Shown: one piece after another, positions 17,246-26,048 of the stretch
Layout: every line of letters begins with the position of its first letter
How positions within the stretch are numbered: the stretch's first letter is position 1
Source of the DNA: Tropicimonas sp033101155
GTDB taxonomy: Bacteria; Pseudomonadota; Alphaproteobacteria; Rhodobacterales; Rhodobacteraceae
Length of the DNA: 64,000 nucleotides
Reading direction: 5' to 3'
NCBI RefSeq assembly: GCF_033101155.1
Contig: NZ_JAWMPX010000005.1
Location: 62,001 to 126,000, forward strand
Notes under the pieces: generated by a model
Databases searched by the model: none
The model's input: the letters and a program-made list of their open reading frames with translations, nothing else
What the model was told of the DNA's origin: nothing
Program-made: the position numbers and the translations under genes

Positions 17246-18619
17246 ATGACAAAATCCCTTCATATCATCGGAGGCGGCATGGCCGGCTCCGAAGCCGCCT
17301 GGCAGGCCGCCGAACTGGGCGTGCCTGTCGTCCTGCACGAGATGCGCCCGACCGTCGGCACCTTCGCCCACCGGACCGGCAATCTCGCCGAGATGGTCTG
17401 TTCCAACTCCTTCCGCTCCGACGATGACGAGAACAACGCCGTCGGCCTGCTGCATTGGGAGATGCGCACGGCGAACGGCTTGATCATGACCACGGCAGAC
17501 GCCTTTGCGGTCCCCGCTGGCGGCGCACTGGCCGTAGACCGCGATCCCTTTGCCGAAGAGGTCACGCGCAAACTCCACGCCCATCCCAATGTTACGATTG
17601 CCGAGGGCGAGATCTCCGCCCTTCCCGGCCCCGGGGACGGTCCCGTCATCATCGCCACCGGCCCGCTGACCTCCGGCGCACTGGCCGAAGCCATCGCCGC
17701 CGAGACGGGTCAGGACAGCCTCGCCTTTTTCGACGCCATCGCCCCTATCGTCTATTTCGACTCCGTGGACATGGAAACGGCCTGGATGCAGTCGCGCTAT
17801 GACAAGGGCGAGACCGAGGCCGAGCAGAAGGCCTATCTCAACTGCCCGATGGACAAGGCCCAGTACGAAGCCTTCATCGATGCGCTGCTCGCTGCCGAGA
17901 AGACCGAGTTCAAAGCCGGCGAGACGGCGAAATATTTCGACGGTTGCCTGCCCATCGAAGTCATGGCCGAGCGTGGCCGCGAGACCCTGCGCCACGGGCC
18001 GATGAAACCGGTCGGCCTGACCAACTCGCATCGTCCCGAGGACAAGGCCTATGCCGTCGTCCAACTCCGGCGCGACAACGCGCTCGGCACGCTCTACAAT
18101 ATCGTCGGCTTCCAGACGAAGATGAAATACGGCGCCCAGACGGAGGTGTTCCGCATGATTCCGGGGCTGGAAAATGCCCGTTTCGCCCGGCTCGGCGGCA
18201 TTCACCGAAACACTTTCATCAACTCGCCGACCCTGCTCGACGACCAGATGCGCCTGAAGTCGAAGCCACATATCCGCTTTGCCGGCCAGATCACCGGCGT
18301 CGAAGGCTATGTCGAGAGCGCCGCGATGGGCCTGATCGCCGGACGCTTGGCCGCCGCCGAGCTGCGCGGCGAAACCCTCCCGCCCGTCCCGGTCGACACC
18401 GCCATGGGCGCGCTCATGAGCCATATCACCGGCGGCGCCGAGGCAAAGACTTTCCAACCGATGAACGTGAATTTCGGCCTCTTCCGCCCGGTTGACGCGA
18501 AGGGTGGCCGCAAGGGGCGGAAGGTCCGCTACAAGATCTATACAGACCGCGCCAAGGCAGCCTGGAGCGACTGGCTCGGCCTGCCCGCACCCGCCCCCGC
18601 GATGGAGCCTGCCCCATGA
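17246..18619 (+). CDS. trmFO: Folate/FAD-dependent tRNA (uracil-54-C5)-methyltransferase
   Basis: Makes ribothymidine at position 54 of tRNA using methylenetetrahydrofolate and FADH2. The FAD-binding glycine motif LHIIGGGMAGSEAAWQ lies at residues 5-20. The catalytic cysteine region EMVCSNSFRSDD, GFQTKMKYGAQTEVFRMIPG and NTFINSP follow, and LRFAGQITGVEGYVESAAMG is the C-terminal FAD motif region. At 457 residues it is full length. Its stop overlaps the next gene as ATGA, so trmFO, the Pmp3-like gene and gluQ form a coupled tRNA-modification operon. Confidence 0.96.
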   Translation: MTKSLHIIGGGMAGSEAAWQAAELGVPVVLHEMRPTVGTFAHRTGNLAEMVCSNSFRSDDDENNAVGLLHWEMRTANGLIMTTADAFAVPAGGALAVDRDPFAEEVTRKLHAHPNVTIAEGEISALPGPGDGPVIIATGPLTSGALAEAIAAETGQDSLAFFDAIAPIVYFDSVDMETAWMQSRYDKGETEAEQKAYLNCPMDKAQYEAFIDALLAAEKTEFKAGETAKYFDGCLPIEVMAERGRETLRHGPMKPVGLTNSHRPEDKAYAVVQLRRDNALGTLYNIVGFQTKMKYGAQTEVFRMIPGLENARFARLGGIHRNTFINSPTLLDDQMRLKSKPHIRFAGQITGVEGYVESAAMGLIAGRLAAAELRGETLPPVPVDTAMGALMSHITGGAEAKTFQPMNVNFGLFRPVDAKGGRKGRKVRYKIYTDRAKAAWSDWLGLPAPAPAMEPAP

Positions 18620-18804
18620 ACTATGTCCTCGCCCTTCTCCTGCCGCCGTTGTCGATCATGATCGCAGGACGGCCGATCCTCGGGATCATCGTCTTCGTGA
18701 TCTGGCTGCCTGCGGTGATCTTTTCCGGCGGCCTGACCCACCCGATGTTCATCCTGCTGGCCTGGTTCCTGATCCACCAGGGCGTGGTGACCAAGGGGCC
18801 ATGA
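18616..18804 (+). CDS. Pmp3/YqaE-like small membrane protein
   Basis: A 62-residue protein that is almost entirely two transmembrane helices (YVLALLLPPLSIMIAG and GIIVFVIWLPAVIFSG) with a hydrophobic tail. The PP motif in the first helix and the hairpin layout fit the Pmp3/UPF0057 family, whose members affect membrane potential and stress tolerance; similarity is moderate. Start and stop overlap the flanking genes as ATGA on both sides, so it is translationally coupled to trmFO and gluQ. Confidence 0.68.
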   Translation: MNYVLALLLPPLSIMIAGRPILGIIVFVIWLPAVIFSGGLTHPMFILLAWFLIHQGVVTKGP

Positions 18805-19655
18805 GGACCCGCTTCGCGCCCTCCCCCACCGGGCCGCTGCATCTCGGCCACGCCTATTCGGCGCTTCTGGCATCCGACATGGCGCGAAAGGCAGGCGGCA
18901 CGTTTCTGCTGCGCATCGAGGATATCGACCGCAGCCGCGCCCGGCCCGAATGGGAGGCGCAGATTTTCGACGATCTGCACTGGCTCGGCCTCGACTGGCC
19001 GGAGCCCGTCCTGCGCCAGTCCGATCGGCTGCCGGCCTACCGTGCCGCGCTTGAAACGCTTTGGGCGCGCGGCCTCCTCTATCCCTGCACCTGCCGTCGC
19101 CGCGATATTCTCGAAGCCGCCAGCGCGCCGCAGGAAGGGACGGAACCACCGGTCGGTCCGGATGGCATCGTCTATCCGGGCTCCTGCCGTGGCAAGGCCC
19201 GTCCGACCGCGATGCCGGACGAGCCGCTCAGGCTCGATATGCACAAAGCCCTGCGGGAGACAGATGTCGTGTCGTTCCGGGAGGACGGTGCCGGCCCGGA
19301 TGGCGAGACCGGCCTGCAGGTCATCCACCGGGACCAGATGATCGACGGCATCGGCGATATCGTCCTTGTCCGCCGCGACATGGGCACATCCTACCACCTC
19401 GCCGTCGTGCTCGATGATGCGGCTCAGGACATCACCCATGTCATCCGCGGCCAGGATCTCTTCGAGGCCACGGCGATCCATGTCCTGTTGCAAATGCTGC
19501 TTGGCCTGCCGACTCCGCGCTATCACCACCACCGCCTGATCCGCGACGAGGCCGGCAAGCGCCTCGCCAAGCGGGATGACGCGCGCGCAATCTCGAAGTA
19601 CCGAGCCGAAGGTGACACGCCGGCAGATATCCGGGCCCGCGTCGGTCTGAACTAA
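18801..19655 (+). CDS. gluQ: Glutamyl-Q tRNA(Asp) synthetase
   Basis: Truncated class I synthetase that attaches glutamate to queuosine-34 of tRNA(Asp). The 284-residue product has the HIGH-type motif FAPSPTGPLHLGHAYSALLA, the glutamate-binding RIEDIDRSRARPE, a zinc site built from CTCRRRDIL and the later GSCRG, and the KMSKS-like KRLAKRDDA. It lacks the anticodon-binding domain of GluRS, as expected for GluQ. The ATG at 18801 overlaps the stop before it. Confidence 0.94.
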   Translation: MRTRFAPSPTGPLHLGHAYSALLASDMARKAGGTFLLRIEDIDRSRARPEWEAQIFDDLHWLGLDWPEPVLRQSDRLPAYRAALETLWARGLLYPCTCRRRDILEAASAPQEGTEPPVGPDGIVYPGSCRGKARPTAMPDEPLRLDMHKALRETDVVSFREDGAGPDGETGLQVIHRDQMIDGIGDIVLVRRDMGTSYHLAVVLDDAAQDITHVIRGQDLFEATAIHVLLQMLLGLPTPRYHHHRLIRDEAGKRLAKRDDARAISKYRAEGDTPADIRARVGLN

Positions 19656-19675
19656 AACGGACGGAACGCGCCATC

Positions 19676-20059
19676 CTACCGGGGCAATGAGATCCCGAGA
19701 TGATCCGACAGAGAGCGGCAATAGCTGGTCCAGTCCCGAAACTCCTCGCTGAAGACGAAGAACGCGCCGCGCGAGTCCCAGGCTGCTGTCTTCTCGGCCT
19801 CGAGGTCGCAGATATAACCGGTCGGATCTGTTCGCCCTTCTGCCCGCGCCCGCGCCTCGGCCGCTGCAAGAAATGTCTCGCCGAGCTGCTCCAGCGCGAG
19901 CCCTTTGCCCGCGTGGCGGCGTTCCGGGTAGGCGCGGTTCGAGATCGTGAAAAGCGCCGCGCAATCGACGAGGCTCTCGCTGAACGGCTGGCCCGCTTCG
20001 GCGCGGACCGCCCCGAGGGCGACGCAAAGACAGGTCAGACAAAGCATAAGGGGACGCAT
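19676..20059 (-). CDS. Predicted secreted protein
   Basis: A 127-residue protein with a signal peptide (MRPLMLCLTCLCVALGAVRA, cleavage probably near AEAG). The mature part holds cysteines around LVDCAALF, YICDLEAE and SYCRSLSD and is predicted helical and periplasmic. ATG 20059 has GGAGAG just upstream. It lies convergent to gluQ and 61 bp downstream of uvrA on the same strand. Family not recognised. Confidence 0.7.
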   Translation of the reverse strand: MRPLMLCLTCLCVALGAVRAEAGQPFSESLVDCAALFTISNRAYPERRHAGKGLALEQLGETFLAAAEARARAEGRTDPTGYICDLEAEKTAAWDSRGAFFVFSEEFRDWTSYCRSLSDHLGISLPR

Positions 20060-20120
20060 TTTCTCTCCGACAGGGCTGCAACAGCATCCTGCACGGAAAA
20101 TGCGGCGAAGATTTGAAATG

Positions 20121-23012
20121 CTATTCGGCCGCCACACGTCCGGCCGCTGCCAGCATCGGCTTGAGATAGCGCCCTGTATGGCTCTCCGGTTCCTCGGCCA
20201 CTTGCTCCGGCGTTCCCGTCGCCACGATCCGCCCCCCTCCATCGCCGCCCTCAGGCCCGATATCGATGATCCAGTCCGCCGTCTTGATGACATCGAGATT
20301 ATGCTCGATCACCACGACAGAATTGCCTTGCTCCACCAGTTCATGCAGGACCTCAAGGAGCTTGCGGACATCCTCGAAATGCAGCCCCGTGGTTGGTTCA
20401 TCGAGGATATAGAGCGTGCGGCCCGTCGAGCGCTTGGCCAACTCCTTGGAGAGCTTTACCCGCTGCGCCTCGCCGCCCGAGAGCGTCGTCGCCTGCTGGC
20501 CGACCTTGATATAGCCCAGCCCCACGCGGACCAGCGCATCCATCTTCTCCCGGATCGAGGGCACCGCCTTGAAGAAGGCCTGCGCATCCTCGACCGTCAT
20601 GTCGAGAACATCGGCAATGCTCTTTCCCTTGAACTTAATCTCAAGGGTTTCGCGGTTATACCGGGCGCCATGACAGGTTTCACACGTAACATAGACATCC
20701 GGCAGGAAGTGCATTTCGATCTTGATGACACCGTCGCCCTGGCAGGCTTCGCAACGCCCCCCTTTGACGTTGAAACTGAAGCGCCCTGGTTTATAGCCGC
20801 GGGCCTTTGCCTCTGGGAGCCCGGCAAACCAGTCCCGAATCGGGGTAAAGGCGCCGGTATAAGTCGCGGGGTTTGAGCGCGGCGTGCGCCCGATCGGGCG
20901 CTGGTCGATATCGATCACCTTGTCGAGATGCTCCAGCCCCTTGATCGTCTCGCAGGGCGCCGGCGTCTGACGCGCCCCGTTCAACCGCATCGAGGCGGTC
21001 TTGAACAGGGTCTCGATGGTCAGGGTGGATTTGCCGCCGCCGGACACGCCAGTCACGCAGACGAATTTCCCTAGCGGGAAATCGGCCGTCACCTGCTTGA
21101 GATTGTTCCCGGTGGCCTTGACCACCGAGACCTTCTTGCCATTGCCCTCGCGTCGGAGCTGGCTGATCGGGATCTCGCGCGTGCCGTTGAGATATTCGCC
21201 GGTCACGGAGCCTTCATGCGCCATGATCTCCGCTGGCGTGCCGCAGGCCACGACCGCGCCGCCATGCACGCCCGCGCCGGGGCCGATATCGAAGACGTAA
21301 TCCGCCTCGCGGATCGCCTCTTCGTCATGCTCGACCACGATCACCGTGTTGCCCTGGTCGCGCAGGTTCTTCAGCGTGCCCAGCAGCCGGTCATTGTCGC
21401 GCTGGTGCAGCCCGATGGAGGGTTCGTCGAGCACGTAGAGCACGCCCGTCAGGCCCGAGCCGATCTGGCTGGCCAGCCGGATGCGCTGGCTCTCGCCACC
21501 GCTCAGCGTGCCCGAGTTGCGCGACAGCGAGAGGTATTCCAGGCCGACATTGTTCAGGAAGCCAAGCCGCTCGCGGATCTCCTTCAGGATCGCCCGGGCA
21601 ATCTCGTTCTTCTGGACGGTCAGGCTGGCCGGAACGCTCTCGCACCAGTCGAGCGCCTCCTTGATCGACATCTGCACAACCTGACCGGCATGCAGAAGCC
21701 CGCCCTCACCGCCCTCGGCGGACCCGATCTTCACCGCCAGCGCCTCGGGCCGTAGCCGGAAGCCGCCGCAGCTGCCGCAGGGGCGGTTGTTCTGGTACCG
21801 CTCGAATTCCTCGCGAATCCAGTTGGAATCCGTCTCCCGGTAACGCCGCTCCATGTTCGGGATCACGCCCTCGAAGCTTCGGGTCACCTGGTAAACGCGC
21901 CCGCCTTCGTCATAGCGGAACTCGATCTCCTCCTCGCCGGAGCCTTGAAGGAAGACCTGCTGGACCTTCTTTGGCACGTCCTTCCAGCGGGCATTCTTGT
22001 CGAACTCGTAATGCTTTGCGATGGCCTCGATGGTCTGCAGAAAATAGGGCGACTTGCCTTTGCGCCAGGGCGCCAGCGCCCCATCCGCGATCTTGAGGGT
22101 TGCATCGGGCACCACGAGGCGCTCATCGAAGAAGAGCTCGACCCCAAGCCCGTCACATTCGGGACAGGCTCCAAAAGGGGCGTTGAAAGAGAAAAGACGC
22201 GGCTCGATCTCGGGGATGGTGAAGCCGGAGACCGGGCAGGCGAAATTCTCAGAGAAGGTGAGTCGTTCCGGTTCACCGTCCTCAGCTTTCGGCGCGGTCT
22301 CGAGGATGGCGATGCCGTCGGCGAGATCCAGAGCGGTGCGGAAGGAATCTGCCAGCCGGGTCTCTATGCCCTCGCGGACCACGATACGATCAACCACGAC
22401 ATCGATGTCATGGCGGAACTTCTTGTCGAGCTTGGGCGGCTCGTCGAGATCGTAGAAGGCGCCGTCCACCTTGACCCTCTGGAAGCCCTGCTTGCGCAAC
22501 TCCAGGAATTCCTTGCGGTATTCCCCTTTCCGGTCGCGCACGATGGGGGCGAGCAGGTAGGCACGCGTGCCGTCCTCCAGCGTCGCCACGCGGTCGACCA
22601 TGTCCTGTACCTGCTGCGCCTCGATGGGCAGGCCGGTGGCGGGCGAGAAGGGCGTGCCGACGCGGGCGAAGAGAAGCCGGAGATAGTCGTAGATCTCCGT
22701 CACCGTGCCGACGGTCGAGCGCGGGTTCTTCGATGTCGTCTTCTGTTCGATGGAGATCGCCGGGGAGAGGCCGGTGATGTGGTCCACATCCGGTTTCTCC
22801 ATCATGTCGAGAAACTGCCGCGCATAGGCGGAAAGCGATTCCACGTAGCGCCGCTGCCCCTCGGCATAGATCGTGTCGAAGGCGAGGCTCGACTTGCCAG
22901 AGCCGGAAAGTCCGGTGATCACAACCAGTTCGTCACGCGGAACATCCACGTCGATATTCTTGAGATTGTGCTCGCGCGCGCCGCGCACCTCGATGAACTT
23001 CTGTTCAGCCAT
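20121..23012 (-). CDS. uvrA: Excinuclease ABC subunit A
   Basis: Damage-recognition ATPase of nucleotide excision repair, 963 residues. The N-terminal Walker A is GLSGSGKSSLAFDTIYAEGQ (about residues 34-53), and the C-terminal one is GVSGGGKSTL (about 655). The ABC signatures are LSGGESQRIRLASQ and LSGGEAQRVKLSKEL, each with its D-box (VLDEPSIGLHQRD, ILDEPTTGLHFED). The zinc finger with CPECDGLG and CGSCGGFR and the second with RCEACQGDG and CETCHGARY are present. It has a probable LexA box upstream (see 23079). Confidence 0.97.
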   Translation of the reverse strand: MAEQKFIEVRGAREHNLKNIDVDVPRDELVVITGLSGSGKSSLAFDTIYAEGQRRYVESLSAYARQFLDMMEKPDVDHITGLSPAISIEQKTTSKNPRSTVGTVTEIYDYLRLLFARVGTPFSPATGLPIEAQQVQDMVDRVATLEDGTRAYLLAPIVRDRKGEYRKEFLELRKQGFQRVKVDGAFYDLDEPPKLDKKFRHDIDVVVDRIVVREGIETRLADSFRTALDLADGIAILETAPKAEDGEPERLTFSENFACPVSGFTIPEIEPRLFSFNAPFGACPECDGLGVELFFDERLVVPDATLKIADGALAPWRKGKSPYFLQTIEAIAKHYEFDKNARWKDVPKKVQQVFLQGSGEEEIEFRYDEGGRVYQVTRSFEGVIPNMERRYRETDSNWIREEFERYQNNRPCGSCGGFRLRPEALAVKIGSAEGGEGGLLHAGQVVQMSIKEALDWCESVPASLTVQKNEIARAILKEIRERLGFLNNVGLEYLSLSRNSGTLSGGESQRIRLASQIGSGLTGVLYVLDEPSIGLHQRDNDRLLGTLKNLRDQGNTVIVVEHDEEAIREADYVFDIGPGAGVHGGAVVACGTPAEIMAHEGSVTGEYLNGTREIPISQLRREGNGKKVSVVKATGNNLKQVTADFPLGKFVCVTGVSGGGKSTLTIETLFKTASMRLNGARQTPAPCETIKGLEHLDKVIDIDQRPIGRTPRSNPATYTGAFTPIRDWFAGLPEAKARGYKPGRFSFNVKGGRCEACQGDGVIKIEMHFLPDVYVTCETCHGARYNRETLEIKFKGKSIADVLDMTVEDAQAFFKAVPSIREKMDALVRVGLGYIKVGQQATTLSGGEAQRVKLSKELAKRSTGRTLYILDEPTTGLHFEDVRKLLEVLHELVEQGNSVVVIEHNLDVIKTADWIIDIGPEGGDGGGRIVATGTPEQVAEEPESHTGRYLKPMLAAAGRVAAE

Positions 23013-23078
23013 GCCTCACCCCTTGACGGATGGACCACCAGATAAGCGATCAGGGCGGATTCTCCAATCGCAAAATGA

Positions 23079-23093
23079 GAACAAAATATAAAC
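23079..23093 (-). promoter_or_regulatory. Candidate LexA (SOS) box upstream of uvrA
   Basis: On the minus strand the sequence reads GTTT-N7-GTTC, one mismatch from the alphaproteobacterial LexA box GTTC-N7-GTTC, 67 bases before the uvrA start. uvrA is SOS-regulated in many relatives. Confidence 0.45.
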
Positions 23094-23252
23094 ATGGCGG
23101 CAATTCCGCCCATCACAGCCCTTTCAGATGCGCGTTCGATCGCCGGAAGCACCACGGCTCGCCCCTGAATGCAGCGGTCTGTCGAAGCGGCATCCGCGTC
23201 TCTTGCGCAATTGCTACTGGCATCCCTCCAAACGGGGCGCTACCAAACCTGC

Positions 23253-24134
23253 ATGACATACCAGCCCCGTCTCTACCCCGATGCCGCCGCCTGGGAGGCC
23301 GCGCCCCAGAAACGCGTTCTGCTCTTCGGCATGTCCGGCTTGGGGAAGACGCATGTTTCCAACATGCTGCGCGGAAGTGGCGACTGGTTCCACTACTCGG
23401 TCGATTACCGCATCGGCACGCGCTACATGGGCGAGCTTATCTCCGACGAATTCAAGCGCGAGGCGATGAAAGTGCCGCATCTGCGCGAGTTGCTGCTCTC
23501 GGATTCGATCTACATCGCCTCCAATATCACCTTCAACAATCTTGCCCCGCTCTCGACCTATCTCGGCAAGCCGGGCGATCCGGCCAAGGGCGGGCTTTCC
23601 ATCGACGAGTACCGCAAGCGCCAGGAGCAACACCACGCCGCCGAACGCGCCGCCCTGCTCGACGCGCCGCGTTTCATCGAGCGCGCCGGGGATATCTACA
23701 GCTACCCACATTTCGTCTGCGATTCTGGCGGCTCCATCTGCGAAGTCGTGGACCCTGAAGACCCGCAGGACCCGATCCTGACCGAGCTCTCCCGATCGAT
23801 GCTGCTGGTATGGATCGAAGGCTCGGAGGCCCATAGCGAAGAGCTGGTCCGCCGCTTCGAGCGAGCGCCAAAGCCGATGTGCTACCGCGCCGCCTTCACG
23901 GAGCAGAGCTGGAACGCCTTCCTGCGGGAGAACAACATTCGGGCAGAAGATGTCGACCCTGACAGCTTCGTCCGCTTCGCCTATCGTCGCGCCATGGATG
24001 CGCGCCAGCCCGCCTATGCCACCATGGCGCGCAACTGGGGCGTGACCATCACCGCCGAAGAGGTCGCGTCGGCCGATAGCCCGAAGGCGTTCGATGCGCT
24101 GATCGGCCGGGCCATCAGCCGCACGCCCTCTTGA
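23253..24134 (+). CDS. P-loop NTPase of unknown function
   Basis: A 293-residue protein with a Walker A LFGMSGLGKTHVSNML at about residues 23-38. The following residues include YSVDYRIGTRYM and ELLLSDSIYIASNITFNNLAP, and a probable substrate or nucleotide region GDIYSYPHFVCDSGGSICEV. The size and single P-loop suggest a kinase-like or adenylate-kinase-fold NTPase rather than an AAA protein. ATG 23253 gives a compact N terminus. It lies between uvrA (divergent) and metA (same strand, 50 bp). Function unknown. Confidence 0.78.
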   Translation: MTYQPRLYPDAAAWEAAPQKRVLLFGMSGLGKTHVSNMLRGSGDWFHYSVDYRIGTRYMGELISDEFKREAMKVPHLRELLLSDSIYIASNITFNNLAPLSTYLGKPGDPAKGGLSIDEYRKRQEQHHAAERAALLDAPRFIERAGDIYSYPHFVCDSGGSICEVVDPEDPQDPILTELSRSMLLVWIEGSEAHSEELVRRFERAPKPMCYRAAFTEQSWNAFLRENNIRAEDVDPDSFVRFAYRRAMDARQPAYATMARNWGVTITAEEVASADSPKAFDALIGRAISRTPS

Positions 24135-24184
24135 GCACCGCCTAGCAAAACCTTATCTGAACGGCTTCACGAGAAGGAAACCCC

Positions 24185-25111
24185 ATGCCGATCAAGATGC
24201 CCTCGACCCTGCCTGCCTATGATGTCTTGCAGAACGAAGGCGTCATGGTCATGGGCGAGGGACGCGCCGAACGTCAGGATATCCGGCCGCTCCGGATCGC
24301 GCTGCTGAACCTGATGCCGAAGAAGATCCAGACGGAGACGCAATTCGCCCGGCTGATCGGCGCGACGCCGTTGCAGATCGACTTGCACCTGATCCGCATT
24401 TCCTCCCATGAAACCCGGAACACCGCCGCCGAGCACATGGCCGAGTTCTACCGCCCCTGGGAGGATGTTCGGGACGAGAAATATGACGGCCTCATCATCA
24501 CCGGCGCTCCGATCGAGCAACTCCCCTATGAGGAGGTGACCTATTGGGATGAACTCACGCAGATCTTCGACTGGACACAGACTAATATTCACTCGACCTT
24601 CGGCGTCTGCTGGGGCGGGATGGCGATGGTCAACCACTTCCACGGCGTGCAGAAACACATTCTGCCGGCAAAGGCGTTCGGCTGTTTCCGGCACCGCAAC
24701 CTTGCCCCTGCCTCGCCTTTTCTGCGCGGTTTCTCGGATGACCTGTTGATGCCGGTGAGCCGCTGGACGGAGGTGCGTATGGACGAAGTCGAGGCCCAGC
24801 CTGACCTGATCCCGCTCATCGCCTCCGACGAGACCGGACCTGCGCTGGTCGAAGATCCGGCCCACCGTGCGCTCTACATGTTCAACCATTTCGAATATGA
24901 CAGCTTCACGCTGAAGGAAGAATATGATCGCGATGTCGCGGCCGGGAAGGCGATCAACGTGCCGGTGAACTATTACCCGGACGACGATCCGGAGAATATC
25001 CCGACCAATCGCTGGCGCAGCCATGCGCATCTTCTTTACGGCAACTGGATCAACGACATCTACCAATCGACCCCGTTCGATCTCGAGGCCATTGGGTCGG
25101 GCCACTGGTAG
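24185..25111 (+). CDS. metA: Homoserine O-acyltransferase, probably acetyl-CoA dependent
   Basis: First committed step of methionine synthesis from homoserine. The MetA fold is clear over 308 residues, with the nucleophile Cys142 in FGVCWGGMAM and His235 and Glu237 in MFNHFEYD. Residue 111, which selects the acyl donor in this family, is Glu (GAPIEQLPYEEV); Glu there is associated with acetyl-CoA, Gly with succinyl-CoA. So O-acetylhomoserine is the likely product, to be used by the sulfhydrylase at 60358. AGAAGG precedes the ATG. I saw no riboswitch in its 50-base leader. Confidence 0.94.
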   Translation: MPIKMPSTLPAYDVLQNEGVMVMGEGRAERQDIRPLRIALLNLMPKKIQTETQFARLIGATPLQIDLHLIRISSHETRNTAAEHMAEFYRPWEDVRDEKYDGLIITGAPIEQLPYEEVTYWDELTQIFDWTQTNIHSTFGVCWGGMAMVNHFHGVQKHILPAKAFGCFRHRNLAPASPFLRGFSDDLLMPVSRWTEVRMDEVEAQPDLIPLIASDETGPALVEDPAHRALYMFNHFEYDSFTLKEEYDRDVAAGKAINVPVNYYPDDDPENIPTNRWRSHAHLLYGNWINDIYQSTPFDLEAIGSGHW

Positions 25112-25121
25112 GAGGCACCAC

Positions 25122-25997
25122 ATGGACCAGCCGAGCAGCCAGTTCGTCCCCGCCGGCCGGTTTCTGGAAGTCGACGGAAAACGTGTACATGCCCATGTAT
25201 ACGGAGACGGCCCGGATGTGATCCTGATCCATGGCGCTTCGGTCAATGCGCAGGATTTCACCTTCGGCTTCGTTGATCGGCTTGTCGCTGCGGGGTTCCG
25301 CGTCACGGCCTTCGATCGCCCCGGTATGGGCCGCTCCGAAGCGTTGCACAGGGATGGCGAGAGCATGGCCGAGCAGGCCGCGCATCTTGACCGCGCGGCA
25401 GAGGCGCTCGGCATCGAAAGGGCGGTCGTGGTCGGGCATTCCTTCGGAGGCGGTGTCGCGATGGCCTGGGGACTGAGCCGCAGCCCTCGCGTTGCCGCCA
25501 TTGTCACGCTGGCCGGCATCGTCATGCCCTGGCCCGAGACCATGGACGCCTTTCGCCGTCTCGCCTCACGCGAGGAGGACGGAGCGGCGCTGGTGTCGGT
25601 CATCGCGGTGGTCAATTCCCGCGCCTTCACCCATTCCACACTGGAGGCGATCTTCACGCCCCAGCCCGTGCCGCCGGGCTATGGAGATCACCTGTTGCTG
25701 CCGCCTGAATTCCGTCGGCCAAGCTTCCGGGCCAATTCGCGGCAGGTCAGCAAGCTCGCGCCGCAGGTGGCCGAAATGGCAAAGCTCTATGCCGGCCTGG
25801 ACCTGCCGGTCGAGATACTCCATGGCAGCCATGATGCTGTCGGCTCGGTCATGGTGCATGCGCGGCAGATGGCGCGGCGGCTGCCTCAGGGACGCCTGAC
25901 CGAACTGGAGGGAATTGGGCATATGCCTCATCACGTTGCGCCCGATCCGGTGGTCGCGACGATTATACGCGCGGTAGCGCGCGCCGGATTGCGCTGA
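25122..25997 (+). CDS. Alpha/beta-fold hydrolase
   Basis: A 291-residue hydrolase with HG oxyanion region VILIHGASVNAQDF, nucleophile elbow VVGHSFGGGVAMAW (Ser), an acidic residue in the region LHGSHDAVGSV and the catalytic His in EGIGHMPHH. A GGAGG box overlaps the metA stop codon, six bases before the ATG at 25122, so the two genes are probably cotranscribed. The substrate is unknown; a link to methionine metabolism is only positional. Confidence 0.86.
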   Translation: MDQPSSQFVPAGRFLEVDGKRVHAHVYGDGPDVILIHGASVNAQDFTFGFVDRLVAAGFRVTAFDRPGMGRSEALHRDGESMAEQAAHLDRAAEALGIERAVVVGHSFGGGVAMAWGLSRSPRVAAIVTLAGIVMPWPETMDAFRRLASREEDGAALVSVIAVVNSRAFTHSTLEAIFTPQPVPPGYGDHLLLPPEFRRPSFRANSRQVSKLAPQVAEMAKLYAGLDLPVEILHGSHDAVGSVMVHARQMARRLPQGRLTELEGIGHMPHHVAPDPVVATIIRAVARAGLR

Positions 25998-26048
25998 GCG
26001 CGCGCGAGCGCCATAGTGGCCAGCAAAGCAAGGGAAGCAAGCGAAGCC

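Noticed and set aside
24135..24184. Possible SAM-II or other riboswitch before metA
   Set aside because: The 50-base leader lacks the ordered blocks (P1 pairs, GATTTG, GCTAAA) found before metZ; no supporting stem was seen.
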